A DNA stretch of 64,000 bases from Kosakonia pseudosacchari (GCF_900184035.1 NZ_FXWP01000022.1:1-64000), one strand, 5' to 3'. Shown: positions 1 to 9,445, counted from the stretch's first letter. The notes: generated from the sequence alone by a model not told the origin. Program-made: numbers and translations.

Positions 1-80
1 GACGACGTTGATAGGCCGGGTGTGTAAGCGCAGCGATGCGTTGAGCTAACCGGTACTAATGAACCGTGAGGCTTAACCTT
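1..80 (+). rRNA. rrl: 23S ribosomal RNA, 3' end (partial)
   Basis: The first 80 bases match the conserved 3' terminus of enterobacterial 23S rRNA, ending in GAGGCTTAACCTT. The rest of the operon lies upstream of the window. The tRNA-Asp and dkgB downstream make this the counterpart of E. coli rrnH. Confidence 0.95.
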
Positions 81-274
81 ACAACGCCGAAGGTGTTTTG
101 GCGTGAGAGACAGAAAAGATTTTCAGCATTGATTCAGAGTCCGAAGGATTTTGCGCCGGGACAAGGCGGCAAATGAGGCGACGGAAGGAGCATACAGAGG
201 TATGTGACTGACGTTCGTGGAATGCAGCCAACGCGGTACCGGTGCAAAAGACACAGGACAGGGCACAAAGAATT

Positions 275-394
275 TGCCTGGCGGCACTAGCGCGGTGGTC
301 CCACCTGACTCCATGCCGAACTCAGAAGTGAAACGCCGTAGCGCCGATGGTAGTGTGGGGTCTCCCCATGCGAGAGTAGGGAACTGCCAGGCAT
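275..394 (+). rRNA. rrf: 5S ribosomal RNA
   Basis: This 120-nt sequence is nearly identical to E. coli 5S rRNA. It starts TGCCTGGCGG, ends CTGCCAGGCAT, and the two ends pair to form helix I. A 194-nt spacer separates it from the 23S gene, and the tRNA-Asp gene follows after 53 nt, as in rrnH. Confidence 0.97.
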
Positions 395-447
395 CAAATT
401 AGCAGTGAAACCGGGGCAACAAACCGGTGGTTGTAAAGAAATTCGGT

Positions 448-524
448 GGAGCGGTAGTTCAGTCGGTTAGAATACCTGCCTGTCACGCAGGGGGTCGCGG
501 GTTCGAGTCCCGTCCGTTCCGCCA
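448..524 (+). tRNA. aspU: tRNA-Asp (GTC), distal gene of the rRNA operon
   Basis: This 77-nt tRNA has an encoded CCA end, a GGAGCGG/CCGTTCC acceptor stem, anticodon GTC in the loop CTGTCAC, and a T-arm GGTTCGAGTCC. It lies just downstream of 5S rRNA, matching E. coli aspU of rrnH. The 77 bases are repeated identically at 12400-12476. Confidence 0.97.
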
Positions 525-537
525 CTTATTTTAAGAG

Positions 538-567
538 CCGCATCTCTAACGAGATGCGGTTTTTTTT
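538..567 (+). terminator. Rho-independent terminator of the rRNA/tRNA operon
   Basis: A 9-bp stem CCGCATCTC/GAGATGCGG with a 4-nt loop is followed directly by eight T residues, 14 nt after the tRNA. Confidence 0.93.
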
Positions 568-616
568 CGTCTGTTATTTCGCTAAAAAAGGGCAACTACG
601 CCCTTTTTAGCGTATG

Positions 617-1891
617 TTACTCCCAGCGTTTCAGCAGCAGGCTGGCGTTGACGCCACCAAAACCAAATCCATTGGATAAGGCATAGCGCATCTCCAACGG
701 CTTTGCAGTCAGCGCAACCAAATGCAATCCTTCTGCCTCGTCATCAGGGTGATGCAAATTTAGCGTTGGCGGTACAACCTGATCACGTAAAGTCTGGATA
801 GTGAAAATAGCTTCGATACCCCCTGCCGCGCCCAGCAGGTGGCCCGTCGCTGATTTTGTAGAGGTAATTGCAACCGGAGCGTTACCAAAAAGTCCCTTAA
901 TCGCTGCCAGTTCTCCTTTGTCACCGACCTGTGTTGAGGTCGCATGCGCATTAATATGCTGAATATCCGCAGTGGTAATCTCTGCCTGGCGAATGGCTGC
1001 TTCCATGGCGCGACGCGCGCCGTTACCATCTTCCGGGCCTGCCGTCAGATGGTACGCATCCGCGCTGGTTCCGTATCCCACCAGCTCTGCCAGCGGTGTA
1101 GTACCACGTGCCAGGGCATGTTCCAGCGATTCGATAACGAGCAATCCGGCGCCTTCTCCCATCACAAAACCATCACGATCGCGATCAAATGGCCGCGATG
1201 CTGCCGTTGGATCGTCGTTAAAACTGCTTGATAGTGCTCTTGCAGCCGCAAAGCCAGCAAGACTAACCCGGTGTATTGCCGCCTCACTCCCGCCACACAG
1301 CGCGATATCCGCTTCACCGCTACGGATCATACGCGCGGCGTCGCCGATGGCCTGCGCCCCTGCGGCACAGGCGGTTACCGGTGCGCCTATGGGTCCGCGA
1401 AAACCATGCGCAATTGAAACATGTCCGGCAGCGAGGTTGGCGAGGAAGGAGGGGATGGTAAAAGGGGAGAGGCGACGAGGTCCACGATCGTCCGTTGTGT
1501 GCACGGCATTGGCGATTTCGTTAAACCCACCGATCCCGGTCGCAATTACCGTGGCAGTGCGATCTTTTTCTGTTTGATCCTGTGGGAACCAGTTCGCCTG
1601 CGTCAGGGCTTCTTTTGCCGCCACCAGTGCGAACTCAATAAAACGATCCATCTTTTTGCGCTCTTTGGCTGGAATAGCCACCAGCGGATCAAAACCATAT
1701 TGCGGATCTTCTTCTATAGAAGGGACCTGTCCTGCCACTTTGCAGGAAATATCATCGACAATCTCATCTGCAAGCCGGCTAATCCCTGATTTACCCTGTA
1801 ATAGCGATTGCCACACATGCGAGACACCACAACCCAGCGGGCTGACAATTCCCATACCTGTTACTACGATGCGTTTTGTTGAAACGCTCAT
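617..1891 (-). CDS. FabF-type beta-ketoacyl-ACP synthase II paralogue in an efflux operon
   Basis: This 424-aa protein belongs to the ketoacyl-ACP synthase I/II family, whose members condense malonyl-ACP with an acyl-ACP. The active-site residues are in place: nucleophilic Cys175 (TACAAG), His316 (NAHATST), Lys346 and His351 (KSATGHLLGAAG), and the glycine-rich GFGFGG near the C terminus that carries the gatekeeper phenylalanine. It should therefore be a working condensing enzyme. The housekeeping fabF normally sits in the fab cluster, so this is taken to be an extra copy. The start was chosen 8 nt after AGGAG; the ATG one codon upstream is possible. It is the last gene of an operon, 19 nt behind an EmrB-like pump, which suggests a protective or specialised role rather than bulk lipid synthesis. 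Confidence 0.88.
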   Translation of the reverse strand: MSVSTKRIVVTGMGIVSPLGCGVSHVWQSLLQGKSGISRLADEIVDDISCKVAGQVPSIEEDPQYGFDPLVAIPAKERKKMDRFIEFALVAAKEALTQANWFPQDQTEKDRTATVIATGIGGFNEIANAVHTTDDRGPRRLSPFTIPSFLANLAAGHVSIAHGFRGPIGAPVTACAAGAQAIGDAARMIRSGEADIALCGGSEAAIHRVSLAGFAAARALSSSFNDDPTAASRPFDRDRDGFVMGEGAGLLVIESLEHALARGTTPLAELVGYGTSADAYHLTAGPEDGNGARRAMEAAIRQAEITTADIQHINAHATSTQVGDKGELAAIKGLFGNAPVAITSTKSATGHLLGAAGGIEAIFTIQTLRDQVVPPTLNLHHPDDEAEGLHLVALTAKPLEMRYALSNGFGFGGVNASLLLKRWE

Positions 1892-1910
1892 CATCAATTC
1901 TCCTGAAATA

Positions 1911-3473
1911 TCATGCTGTTTGCGGTTTTTTCATTAAAGGAACCAGCAGCGCAGCGATTAAAAACCCTAACATGATCAGATAGAAAGCATCTGAAAATGC
2001 CTGTGTCCGAGCTTCACGCAACGTGATAGCCGAAAGATTCTTTAGCGCAGCACTGTTGGCGATATCGGGTGAAATCCCCTGGCTAACCAATCTGCTGGCG
2101 GTGCTCTGAACGAATTCCGTTACGGAAAGAGAGGCATTATTGAGATGATCCGCGAGGCGGCTGTAGTGCAAATTGGTTCGGTCATTAATCACGGTGCCGC
2201 ACAAGGCGATGCCAATCGCGCCACCCAGATTGCGCATCAAATTGAACAGACCTGATGCCAGCTTCAGCCGCGTTGGCGGCAGGCTGCCAAGCGTCAACGT
2301 GACCGTCGGGGCAACCGCAAATTGTTGTGCCAGCCCACGAAATGCTTGTGGTAACAGGAGTTCTTGCGCCCCCCATTCATGGGTGAGCGGAATAAAACTG
2401 TACATCGACAACGCAAATCCGAGCAGCCCTGCCATCAGCAACCAGCGTAAATCGACCCGATTTGCAAGCCACGCATAGAATGGGATCGACAGCACCTGAA
2501 AAAGCCCGGTGGAAAACACCGCCAGACCAATTTCCAGTGCGCTAAAGCCGCGCACCGTGCCAAGAAATAAGGGCGTTAGATAGATCGTAGCAAAGATGCC
2601 AACCCCCGCCATAAACGAGAAGTAGCAGCCCAGTGTGAACGTTCTGTCCTTAAGGGCGCGAAGATCCATGACCGGTTGTGCGTGTCGCAGTGTACGAATA
2701 ACGAAACCAATACCGCTCAGCAAGGCTAGCCAGCCAGTAAGTGTTAATGTGCTGTCATCAAACCAGCCCCAGCGCGGGCCTTCTTCGAGGGTATATTCCA
2801 GACACCCCAGCGATACCGCGAGCAGCAGGATGCTCAGGTAATCCGCGCCGCGTAATAGAGACGGATTAGGTGTATCTATTTTGACCAGCAGTGGCACGGC
2901 GAGGGCGATGTAAAGCCCCGGCACGATGTTGATATAAAACAGCCAGTGCCAGCTGAAATTTTCTGTTATCCAGCCACCGACGGTGGGGCCGAGCGTCGGT
3001 GCCAGCGATGCTAAACCACCAATTGTCGCGGCAGCGATAACGCGCTGTTTGCCCTGAAAAAAAGCAAATGCAGTGGTGAAAACCAGCGGGATCATTGAGC
3101 CTCCCGCCAGCCCTTGTAACGCGCGAAAAACGATCATACTTTGGATATTCCACGCCCAGCCGCAGAGCAGGCTCATCACCGTAAACCCGGCGGCGGAAGC
3201 GGCAAACAGCCAGCGCGTGGACATCACCCGCGCCAGCCAGCCGGAGAGAGGAATAATGATGATCTCGGCGATCAGATAGCTGGTTTGTACCCATACTGTT
3301 TCATCATCGCCAGCAGAAAGCCCTCCGCCGATATCACGCAGCGACGCCGATACAATCTGGATATCAATCAGGGCGATAAACATGCCCACACACATAGTCG
3401 CGAAGGCAAACACTTTCTGACTCACCGGCATTGAAACGCCAGGCTGCAGCGGTACAGCATCGGTCGTGCTCAT
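1911..3473 (-). CDS. EmrB-like MFS drug efflux transporter (DHA2, 14 TM)
   Basis: This 520-aa inner-membrane drug:proton antiporter belongs to the DHA2 family, which has 14 membrane spans. Hydrophobic spans fill most of the length, the motif LGPTVGGWI lies at the fifth span, and the N terminus is short and cytoplasmic. Its start overlaps the stop of the upstream membrane fusion gene by 4 nt (ATGA), so the two are co-translated and should form an EmrAB-type pump with TolC. Known EmrAB substrates include hydrophobic uncouplers, nalidixic acid and thiolactomycin; the substrate here is unknown. The downstream ketoacyl synthase is an unusual partner. Confidence 0.9.
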   Translation of the reverse strand: MSTTDAVPLQPGVSMPVSQKVFAFATMCVGMFIALIDIQIVSASLRDIGGGLSAGDDETVWVQTSYLIAEIIIIPLSGWLARVMSTRWLFAASAAGFTVMSLLCGWAWNIQSMIVFRALQGLAGGSMIPLVFTTAFAFFQGKQRVIAAATIGGLASLAPTLGPTVGGWITENFSWHWLFYINIVPGLYIALAVPLLVKIDTPNPSLLRGADYLSILLLAVSLGCLEYTLEEGPRWGWFDDSTLTLTGWLALLSGIGFVIRTLRHAQPVMDLRALKDRTFTLGCYFSFMAGVGIFATIYLTPLFLGTVRGFSALEIGLAVFSTGLFQVLSIPFYAWLANRVDLRWLLMAGLLGFALSMYSFIPLTHEWGAQELLLPQAFRGLAQQFAVAPTVTLTLGSLPPTRLKLASGLFNLMRNLGGAIGIALCGTVINDRTNLHYSRLADHLNNASLSVTEFVQSTASRLVSQGISPDIANSAALKNLSAITLREARTQAFSDAFYLIMLGFLIAALLVPLMKKPQTA

Positions 3474-4513
3474 GGCGCGCTCTTTTCGTCAACGGTAACG
3501 ATGACAGAAAATCCCGGGCGCAATACACCGAGTTTTGCCGCTTCGCCATCCAGCGCGATACGCACGGGCACACGCTGGACGATCTTAGTGAAATTTCCGG
3601 TAGCATTTTCTGCCGGGAGAAGACTAAATCGTGAACCTGTCGCGGGGGAAACGCTGAGAACATGACCGTAGAACGTTCGACCCGGCATGACATCCGCCAC
3701 AATGGTCGCGCGTTGGCCTGGAAGCATGTGGGCAAGCTGGCTCTCTTTGAAATTAGCGTCCACCCACAACCCTTCTGCGGGAACCAGTGAAAGCAGCTGC
3801 GTACCGCCGCCGACGAAGGAGCCGGACCAGGCCCGGCGATTGCCTATAACGCCATCGAACGGGGCGCGGATCTCGGTATAGTTCAGGTTTAATTTCGCGA
3901 TTTCAAGATTCGCCTGGGCTTGCTGCAGCGCCGCTTGCGTCTGTTTTTCTCGCGCATCAAGCACAGCCAGCTGACGCATGGCGACAGCGTTGTCTGCCTG
4001 CGCTTTGCTCTCCTGCGCACGTGCCTGGCGATAATCCGCCGCCGCATTTTCCCGTACCTGCGCAGAAACGGCACTGGACATAACCAGCGCGCTGTAACGG
4101 CGATTGTCATTGGCTGACTTATCACTCACCGCTTTGGCTGCCGCCAACGATGCTGTTGCGCCTTCAATGGTCGCCAACTGCAACTGGCGCGTCGCGGCAA
4201 TATCAGCCAGCGCCGCCTGCTGCGCGGCTACCTCACCTGCAGCTTTCGCCAGTGCAGCCTGGTAATCTCTGTCATCAAGACGGATTAAAAGATCACCTTT
4301 CCTGACCAGCATATTGTCCTGAACGGCAATCTGTTGGACATAACCGGACACTTTACTGGAGATGGCGCTGATATCACCACCCACATAGGCATCGTCGGTG
4401 GACTGTATAAATCGCCCGCTTTGCCACCAGTACACGCCATAACCCGCAGCGGCGAACAGCGCTGCGGCTAACAGCACCAGGGTGAGCGCCTTTTTCTTTT
4501 TACTGAGCGTCAT
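3470..4513 (-). CDS. EmrA-like membrane fusion protein (HlyD family)
   Basis: This 347-aa periplasmic adaptor should link the EmrB-like pump to an outer-membrane channel. A basic N terminus (KKKK) and one membrane span at about residues 9-29 are followed by a biotinyl-lipoyl half motif, a long Ala/Gln-rich coiled-coil hairpin at about 85-200, and the returning lipoyl and beta-barrel parts (NYTEIRAPFDGVIG). It lies 9 nt after the HxlR gene and overlaps the pump gene by 4 nt. Confidence 0.9.
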   Translation of the reverse strand: MTLSKKKKALTLVLLAAALFAAAGYGVYWWQSGRFIQSTDDAYVGGDISAISSKVSGYVQQIAVQDNMLVRKGDLLIRLDDRDYQAALAKAAGEVAAQQAALADIAATRQLQLATIEGATASLAAAKAVSDKSANDNRRYSALVMSSAVSAQVRENAAADYRQARAQESKAQADNAVAMRQLAVLDAREKQTQAALQQAQANLEIAKLNLNYTEIRAPFDGVIGNRRAWSGSFVGGGTQLLSLVPAEGLWVDANFKESQLAHMLPGQRATIVADVMPGRTFYGHVLSVSPATGSRFSLLPAENATGNFTKIVQRVPVRIALDGEAAKLGVLRPGFSVIVTVDEKSAP

Positions 4514-4522
4514 TATTGCGGC

Positions 4523-5053
4523 TCACATAGTGAAGGGGGCGAATTTTTGCGTGTTATCGCCAGCGTGTTTGCGTTGTAAATAATCGTGGCGGTAATGGAT
4601 AACCGGGGCCGCTGCAGGGCCGGGCACCAGGGCATATTTCTCTGGCGTGATGGGTTCGCCGGTTGCTTTATCAATGAGGATGGTCTCGACCGGACGCTGT
4701 GTTTCACGCTCGACTAACTCTATTTGCGCGCCTTCTGGCGAGAAGTGACGGTTTCCCCACTCCACCAGGGCGAGGATCACCGGGCGAAAATCGCGCCCGA
4801 GAGCCGTCAGGTGATATTCATAGCGCGGCGGTGTTGTGCTGTAGCTCACTTTTTCCAGTAGCCCGTCATCAACCAGCTCTTTCAGGCGACGGGAGAGAAT
4901 GTTGGGGGCGACATTGGCGCTTTTCTGGAACTCATCAAAACGGGTGAAACCGGCAAAAGCGTCGCGCAGGATTATTATGCTCCAGCTGTCACCAATGCGG
5001 CCTAAGCTACGGGCAATGGGGCAGGGAGCGTTGCAAAGCGGTTCATTTTTCAT
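4523..5053 (-). CDS. HxlR-family winged-helix regulator
   Basis: This 176-aa protein has an HxlR (DUF24) winged-helix domain at about residues 10-105. The N-terminal Cys7 and Cys11 (CNAPC) resemble the redox- or electrophile-sensing cysteines of some HxlR proteins. A roughly 70-residue C-terminal extension of unknown role follows. As the first gene of the operon with the HlyD, EmrB-like and FabF-like genes, it most likely controls that operon and itself. GTGAC repeats in its promoter region are candidate binding sites. The inducer is unknown. Confidence 0.87.
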   Translation of the reverse strand: MKNEPLCNAPCPIARSLGRIGDSWSIIILRDAFAGFTRFDEFQKSANVAPNILSRRLKELVDDGLLEKVSYSTTPPRYEYHLTALGRDFRPVILALVEWGNRHFSPEGAQIELVERETQRPVETILIDKATGEPITPEKYALVPGPAAAPVIHYRHDYLQRKHAGDNTQKFAPFTM

Positions 5054-5090
5054 GGTCTGATCCGGTTACTGATTAGATTCTGCGCTTACG

Positions 5091-5121
5091 GTGACATAGT
5101 GACTTTCAAAATGCAAGTGAC
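5091..5121. promoter_or_regulatory. Candidate operator: three GTGAC direct repeats upstream of the HxlR gene
   Basis: GTGAC occurs at 5091-5095, 5099-5103 and 5117-5121, the last two within AGTGACT. They lie 38-68 nt upstream of the HxlR start, where its minus-strand promoter should be, and between it and divergent dkgB. Binding is inferred only. Confidence 0.35.
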
Positions 5122-5255
5122 TAGCTTTACGCTCTGAATCCCTTACTTTTGCTTCTCTGGCAAAAAACCTCTGCGTTTTCGCCTCTTTTTCCCCTTGCTG
5201 AAGCGGGGAATAATCAGCGCAACGAAACATTACGAAATCAGAAAGAGGAATTCTT

Positions 5256-6059
5256 ATGGCTATCCCTGCATTTGGTCTTGGCACCTTCCGTTTAACTGAC
5301 GAAGCGGTTATCGCTTCTGTAAAAAACGCCCTTGAACTGGGCTATCGCGTGATTGATACCGCGCAGATCTACGGTAACGAAGCTGCCATTGGCGAAGCGC
5401 TGGCTCAGAGCGGCGTTGCGCGTGAAGAGCTGTTCATTACCACCAAAATCTGGACCGAAAATCTGGGCGCTGACAAACTGATCCCCAGCCTGAAAGAGAG
5501 CCTGAAAAAATTAGGCACGGATTATGTTGATCTAACCCTGATCCACTGGCCGTCTCCGGGCGCCGCTGTGGCGGTTGATGTCTCTATGCAGGAGCTGATG
5601 AAGGCAAAAGCGCAGGAGCTGACACGCCAGATTGGGGTATCGAACTTCACCATTCCGCTGATGGAGCAGGCGATTGCCGCTGTGGGCGCGGAAAACATCG
5701 CCACTAACCAGATTGAATTGTCGCCGTATCTGCAAAACCGCAAAGTCGTTGACTGGGCGAAACAGCACGGTATCCATATCACCTCTTACATGACGCTCGC
5801 ATACGGTAAAGCGCTGAAAGACGAAGTGATTGGACGTATCGCACAGAAACATAACGCCACGCCAGCACAGGTCATCCTGGCATGGGCGATGGGCGAAGGT
5901 TATGCGGTTATTCCGTCCTCGACCAAGCGTGAGAACCTGGCAAGCAACCTGCTGGCACAGTCGCTGAAACTGGATGCGGAAGATAAAGCGGAAATCGCGA
6001 AGCTTGATTGCAATGACCGTCTGGTCAGCCCGGAAGGTCTGGCGCCGAAGTGGGATTAA
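5256..6059 (+). CDS. dkgB: Aldo/keto reductase, 2,5-diketo-D-gluconate reductase B / methylglyoxal reductase
   Basis: This 267-aa NADPH-dependent aldo/keto reductase of the AKR5 group reduces 2,5-diketogluconate, methylglyoxal and other aldehydes in the cytoplasm. The catalytic tetrad is present: Asp34, Tyr39, Lys64 and His97 (DTAQIYG, TTKIW, IHWPS). Length and sequence match E. coli DkgB, and it lies downstream of rrnH-aspU as in E. coli, except that a 4.5-kb operon has been inserted between them. An AGAGGAA ribosome site precedes the ATG. Confidence 0.96.
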   Translation: MAIPAFGLGTFRLTDEAVIASVKNALELGYRVIDTAQIYGNEAAIGEALAQSGVAREELFITTKIWTENLGADKLIPSLKESLKKLGTDYVDLTLIHWPSPGAAVAVDVSMQELMKAKAQELTRQIGVSNFTIPLMEQAIAAVGAENIATNQIELSPYLQNRKVVDWAKQHGIHITSYMTLAYGKALKDEVIGRIAQKHNATPAQVILAWAMGEGYAVIPSSTKRENLASNLLAQSLKLDAEDKAEIAKLDCNDRLVSPEGLAPKWD

Positions 6060-6069
6060 GCGCGAATTT

Positions 6070-6092
6070 AACGGGAGCGTAATGCTCCCGTT
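6070..6092. terminator. Bidirectional terminator between dkgB and yafC
   Basis: A 9-bp stem AACGGGAGC/GCTCCCGTT with a 5-nt loop lies between the convergent genes. The T-rich tail (TTGTTGTT) on the plus strand suits dkgB. Confidence 0.75.
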
Positions 6093-6096
6093 GTTG

Positions 6097-6984
6097 TTAT
6101 TGCGGCAGATGTTCGCTAATAAAATCGATAAAGGCGCGTATACGCGTACTCACCGCACGGTCACTGTAATAAACCGCACTAAAAGGCATCTCTACCGGCA
6201 GGCGCTTATCCGCCAGCAAATCCACCAGTTCCCCGCTTGCCAGCTCCTTATCAATCATATAGTCCGATAAACTGGCGATACCGTTACCGCTCAGACACAA
6301 ATGTTTGAGTGTTTCTCCGCTATTTGAGGAGATATCCGGCGTGGCTTCAAACAGTTGACCATCGGCAGAGGCAATCGGCCAGGTATTAAGGGAGACGGGT
6401 TCGGTAAACCCGAGTAACACATGATTACGCAACTCTTCGACGGTTTCAGGCTTGCCACAGCGAGCGAGGTAATCCGGTGAGGCGATAATTTTTCGATAGC
6501 TCTTGAACAGCGGACGGGCGCGCAGGCTGGAATCCGTTAATTTGCCCACGCGGATTGCCACATCCACTTTGCGCTCAATCAAATTGATAAACGTCTCGCT
6601 TGAGACCAGAGAAAGATTGATTTCCGGGTAGCGTTCACGAAACGGTTTAATCAGCGGCATAAGAAAATGCAGCACGACCGGCGTTGCCGCATCAATGCGC
6701 AGCGTGCCGCGCGGCGTGGATTTCGTTTCCATCACCTCTGTTTCTGCGGCCGCCATCTCCTGTAACACGCTTTGTACTCGACGGAAATAGCGCTCGCCTT
6801 CTTCGGTTAAACTGAGCTGGCGCGTGGTGCGATTAAGCAAATTTACGCCCAGCTTGTTCTCCAGTTTTTTTACTGCACGGCTGATGGCCGAGTTCGCCTG
6901 TCCCAGGCGTTCCGCTGCCCGGCTGAAGCTGCCGCTTTCAACAACAGCCACAAAAATCGCGAGTTCTTCTGAGGTGGTTTTCAT
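6097..6984 (-). CDS. yafC: LysR-family transcriptional regulator YafC
   Basis: This 295-aa regulator has an N-terminal LysR helix-turn-helix (residues 1-60, with [24 protein letters not shown]) and a periplasmic-binding-like effector domain from about residue 88. Its position between dkgB and yafD and its similarity identify it as YafC. Its target and ligand are unknown; it is convergent with dkgB. Confidence 0.92.
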   Translation of the reverse strand: MKTTSEELAIFVAVVESGSFSRAAERLGQANSAISRAVKKLENKLGVNLLNRTTRQLSLTEEGERYFRRVQSVLQEMAAAETEVMETKSTPRGTLRIDAATPVVLHFLMPLIKPFRERYPEINLSLVSSETFINLIERKVDVAIRVGKLTDSSLRARPLFKSYRKIIASPDYLARCGKPETVEELRNHVLLGFTEPVSLNTWPIASADGQLFEATPDISSNSGETLKHLCLSGNGIASLSDYMIDKELASGELVDLLADKRLPVEMPFSAVYYSDRAVSTRIRAFIDFISEHLPQ

Positions 6985-7215
6985 TATTGCCTCTGTAGCA
7001 ACACTGCAACGATATTATTCATCCATGCGCTATTTAACCATGTTGAAGCCTGTGATGCCACGCACGCGCGGCGCGGGAGGCATTAATAAGCGCTTACTAA
7101 CCCATAACCGGTAGTTTTTCTGCCGATTGTGCGTTGAAAGTGTGCGCTAAAATCCCTATAACTGAATGACCACCCCGGAACCGGGTGCGGAAATCAATGA
7201 GGTTTGAAGCCGAAA

Positions 7216-8013
7216 GTGCCAAAGAATACCTATGCCATGCGATATGTTGCCGGACAGCCAGCGGAGCGAATTTTGCCGCCGGGATCCTTCGCGAGTATCG
7301 GCAAAGCGTTGCCTGCGGGTGTGCCTTTAAGCAGCGACGAAAAAATCCGTGTGCTGGTATGGAATATCTTTAAGCAGCAGCGCGCTGAGTGGTTATCGGT
7401 ACTGCAGAGTTTTGGCAAAGACGCGCATCTCGTGTTGTTACAGGAAGCGCAAACCACGCCCGAACTGGTCAGGTTTGCGACCACTAACTATCTTGCTGCC
7501 GATCAGGTTCCCGCGTTTGTGCTGCCGCAACATCCCTCTGGAGTGATGACGCTTTCATCTGCGCATCCGGTCTATTGCTGCCCTCTGCGTGAGCGGGAGC
7601 CGATTTTACGGCTGGCGAAATCAGCGCTGGTCACAGTGTACCCACTGCCTGATTTACGTAACCTGATGGTAGTGAATGTCCATGCGGTGAATTTCAGTCT
7701 GGGTGTAGATGTTTATAGCAAGCAGTTGTTGCCGATTGGCGATCAGATTATGCGCCACGCCGGACCTGTGATTATGGCGGGGGATTTCAACGCCTGGAGC
7801 CGGCCGCGCATGAATGCGCTCTATCGCTTTACGCGTGATATGTCGCTGCGACAGGTGCGTTTCACCGATGACAATCGCCGCCGCGCCTTTGGTCGTCCGC
7901 TGGATTTTGTTTTTTATCGTGGTTTGAATGTGCAGGAAGCATCGGTACTGGTGACTCGCGCATCGGATCACAACCCGCTGCTGGTGGAGTTTACCCCAGC
8001 TAAACCGGCTTGA
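7216..8013 (+). CDS. yafD: Endonuclease/exonuclease/phosphatase-family protein YafD
   Basis: This 265-aa protein has the EEP hydrolase fold. Its conserved residues include VWNI, LLQEAQ (metal-binding Glu), AGDFNAW and [10 protein letters not shown] (catalytic His). The GTG start is chosen because the next residues ([14 protein letters not shown]) align with the E. coli N terminus; an in-frame TTG at 7204 lies too close to the AGG ribosome site. The biochemical substrate is not established. In E. coli yafE follows, but here the next gene is mltD. Confidence 0.9.
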   Translation: MPKNTYAMRYVAGQPAERILPPGSFASIGKALPAGVPLSSDEKIRVLVWNIFKQQRAEWLSVLQSFGKDAHLVLLQEAQTTPELVRFATTNYLAADQVPAFVLPQHPSGVMTLSSAHPVYCCPLREREPILRLAKSALVTVYPLPDLRNLMVVNVHAVNFSLGVDVYSKQLLPIGDQIMRHAGPVIMAGDFNAWSRPRMNALYRFTRDMSLRQVRFTDDNRRRAFGRPLDFVFYRGLNVQEASVLVTRASDHNPLLVEFTPAKPA

Positions 8014-8030
8014 GGGGCGACAAGCAGGCA

Positions 8031-8064
8031 AAAAAAAGCACCGTGGGGAAACGGTGCTTTTTTA
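8031..8064. terminator. Bidirectional terminator between yafD and mltD
   Basis: The stem AGCACCGT/ACGGTGCT has a 6-nt loop and is flanked by an A-run on one side and a T-run on the other. It serves the convergent yafD and mltD genes. Confidence 0.93.
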
Positions 8065-8074
8065 TCGGTTTGTA

Positions 8075-9445
8075 TCAGGAATCCGGTGTGGCGCTGTTCT
8101 TAACAAACAGTGTCAGCTGATCGCCTGGTTGCAGATTATCGGTATCGTTATTCCAGCGCATCACATCCTGGATGTTCACGCCGTGACGTTTCGCGATGCT
8201 CGATAACGAATCACCTTTGCGTACGCGATAGGTAATGCTATCGCTGTTGCTGGCGAGACGCTGTGCGCTGCTACCTGCACCCACCGTCAGACTCTGGCCC
8301 ACTTTCAGGTTCGAACCGCGCAGGTTATTCCACTTCTGGATATCCTTTGCGCTAACGCCGAGACGCGCCGCGATGGCGGAAAGCGTATCGCCTGAGCGAA
8401 CCTTGTAGCTCCGGCCTTGCAGCGGTGTGTTATCCGCAAGCTGTGTCGGCTGTACAGCGGCGATTTCGCCGGAGGCCAGTGATTCACGCAGTTGATCGGC
8501 GTGTTTCTTCGGCACCATCACGTACTGCGGACCCGCTGAACCTAACGTCGAACCTTTAACGCCAGCGTTAAACGTTTTCAGTTTGTTCACCGAAATCCCG
8601 GCCATTTCTGCCAGCTGATCGACCTCAACCGGGCTGCTCAGTCTGACTCGCGCCAGCGCACGGCTTTCGTCTGGTGTTGGCAGACTCACGCCATAGCGCT
8701 TACTGTTTTTGAGAATATCGCTCAAAGCCAGCATTTTAGGCACGTAAATCTTGGTTTCCTGCGGCAATGAAAGTGACCAGAAATCGGTGGGTTTACCCCG
8801 CGATTTATTGGCTTTCATCGCTTTCAACACGCGACCTTCACCGCTGTTATAAGCCGCAACTGTCAGTAACCAGTCGCCATCAAACATGCGGTTGAGACGC
8901 TGCATCATGTCAAGCGCGGCCGTAGTAGAGGCCACAATGTCACGACGCGCATCGTAGCTGCGAGTCTGCTTTAAACCATAATTTCGCCCGGTGCTCGGTA
9001 TGATCTGCCAAATACCTGCGGCATTGGCGCCAGACGTCGCGTGTGGGTCAAAAGCGCTCTCCACTATGGGTAGTAGTACCAGTTCCATGGGCATGTTACG
9101 TTTTTTAACTTGCCCTGCTATCCAGTACATATACGGCTCTGCCCGTAAAGTTACATCGTGGAGATAGCTCTTATTGCTTAAATACTTGAGTTTTTGTTCG
9201 CGAATCCGGGTATTTTCCGGAATTCCCATCTTTAGCTCGTCGCTAATGGAGGTCCACAAGTCACTGTTATTCTGGGCGGCGAATGTTCCATCGTCCATCC
9301 ACCGCGCCTGACTAGTAAACTTCCCTGCTTCCCCTTGACCAGCTGCAGAAAGGCTCTGTGCGTGCTGTTGTACCGTACCGTCGTGGTTAGACGCCTGGCA
9401 CCCAGCAAGCAAGACAGAGGCGAATAAGATCGCTTTTGCCTTCAT
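8075..9445 (-). CDS. mltD: Membrane-bound lytic murein transglycosylase D
   Basis: This 456-aa outer-membrane lipoprotein cleaves peptidoglycan to 1,6-anhydromuropeptides. The lipobox LAGC gives Cys16 as the lipidated residue. The SLT domain carries the catalytic Glu129 (PIVESAFDPHATSG). Two C-terminal LysM repeats at about 345-388 and 403-447 (VRSGDTLSAIA, VRKGDSLSSIA) bind peptidoglycan. Length is close to the 452 aa of E. coli MltD. Confidence 0.96.
   Translation of the reverse strand: MKAKAILFASVLLAGCQASNHDGTVQQHAQSLSAAGQGEAGKFTSQARWMDDGTFAAQNNSDLWTSISDELKMGIPENTRIREQKLKYLSNKSYLHDVTLRAEPYMYWIAGQVKKRNMPMELVLLPIVESAFDPHATSGANAAGIWQIIPSTGRNYGLKQTRSYDARRDIVASTTAALDMMQRLNRMFDGDWLLTVAAYNSGEGRVLKAMKANKSRGKPTDFWSLSLPQETKIYVPKMLALSDILKNSKRYGVSLPTPDESRALARVRLSSPVEVDQLAEMAGISVNKLKTFNAGVKGSTLGSAGPQYVMVPKKHADQLRESLASGEIAAVQPTQLADNTPLQGRSYKVRSGDTLSAIAARLGVSAKDIQKWNNLRGSNLKVGQSLTVGAGSSAQRLASNSDSITYRVRKGDSLSSIAKRHGVNIQDVMRWNNDTDNLQPGDQLTLFVKNSATPDS

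Noticed and set aside
123-402. Short frames over the 23S-5S spacer and 5S gene
   Set aside because: rRNA operon sequence; the frames have no coding support.
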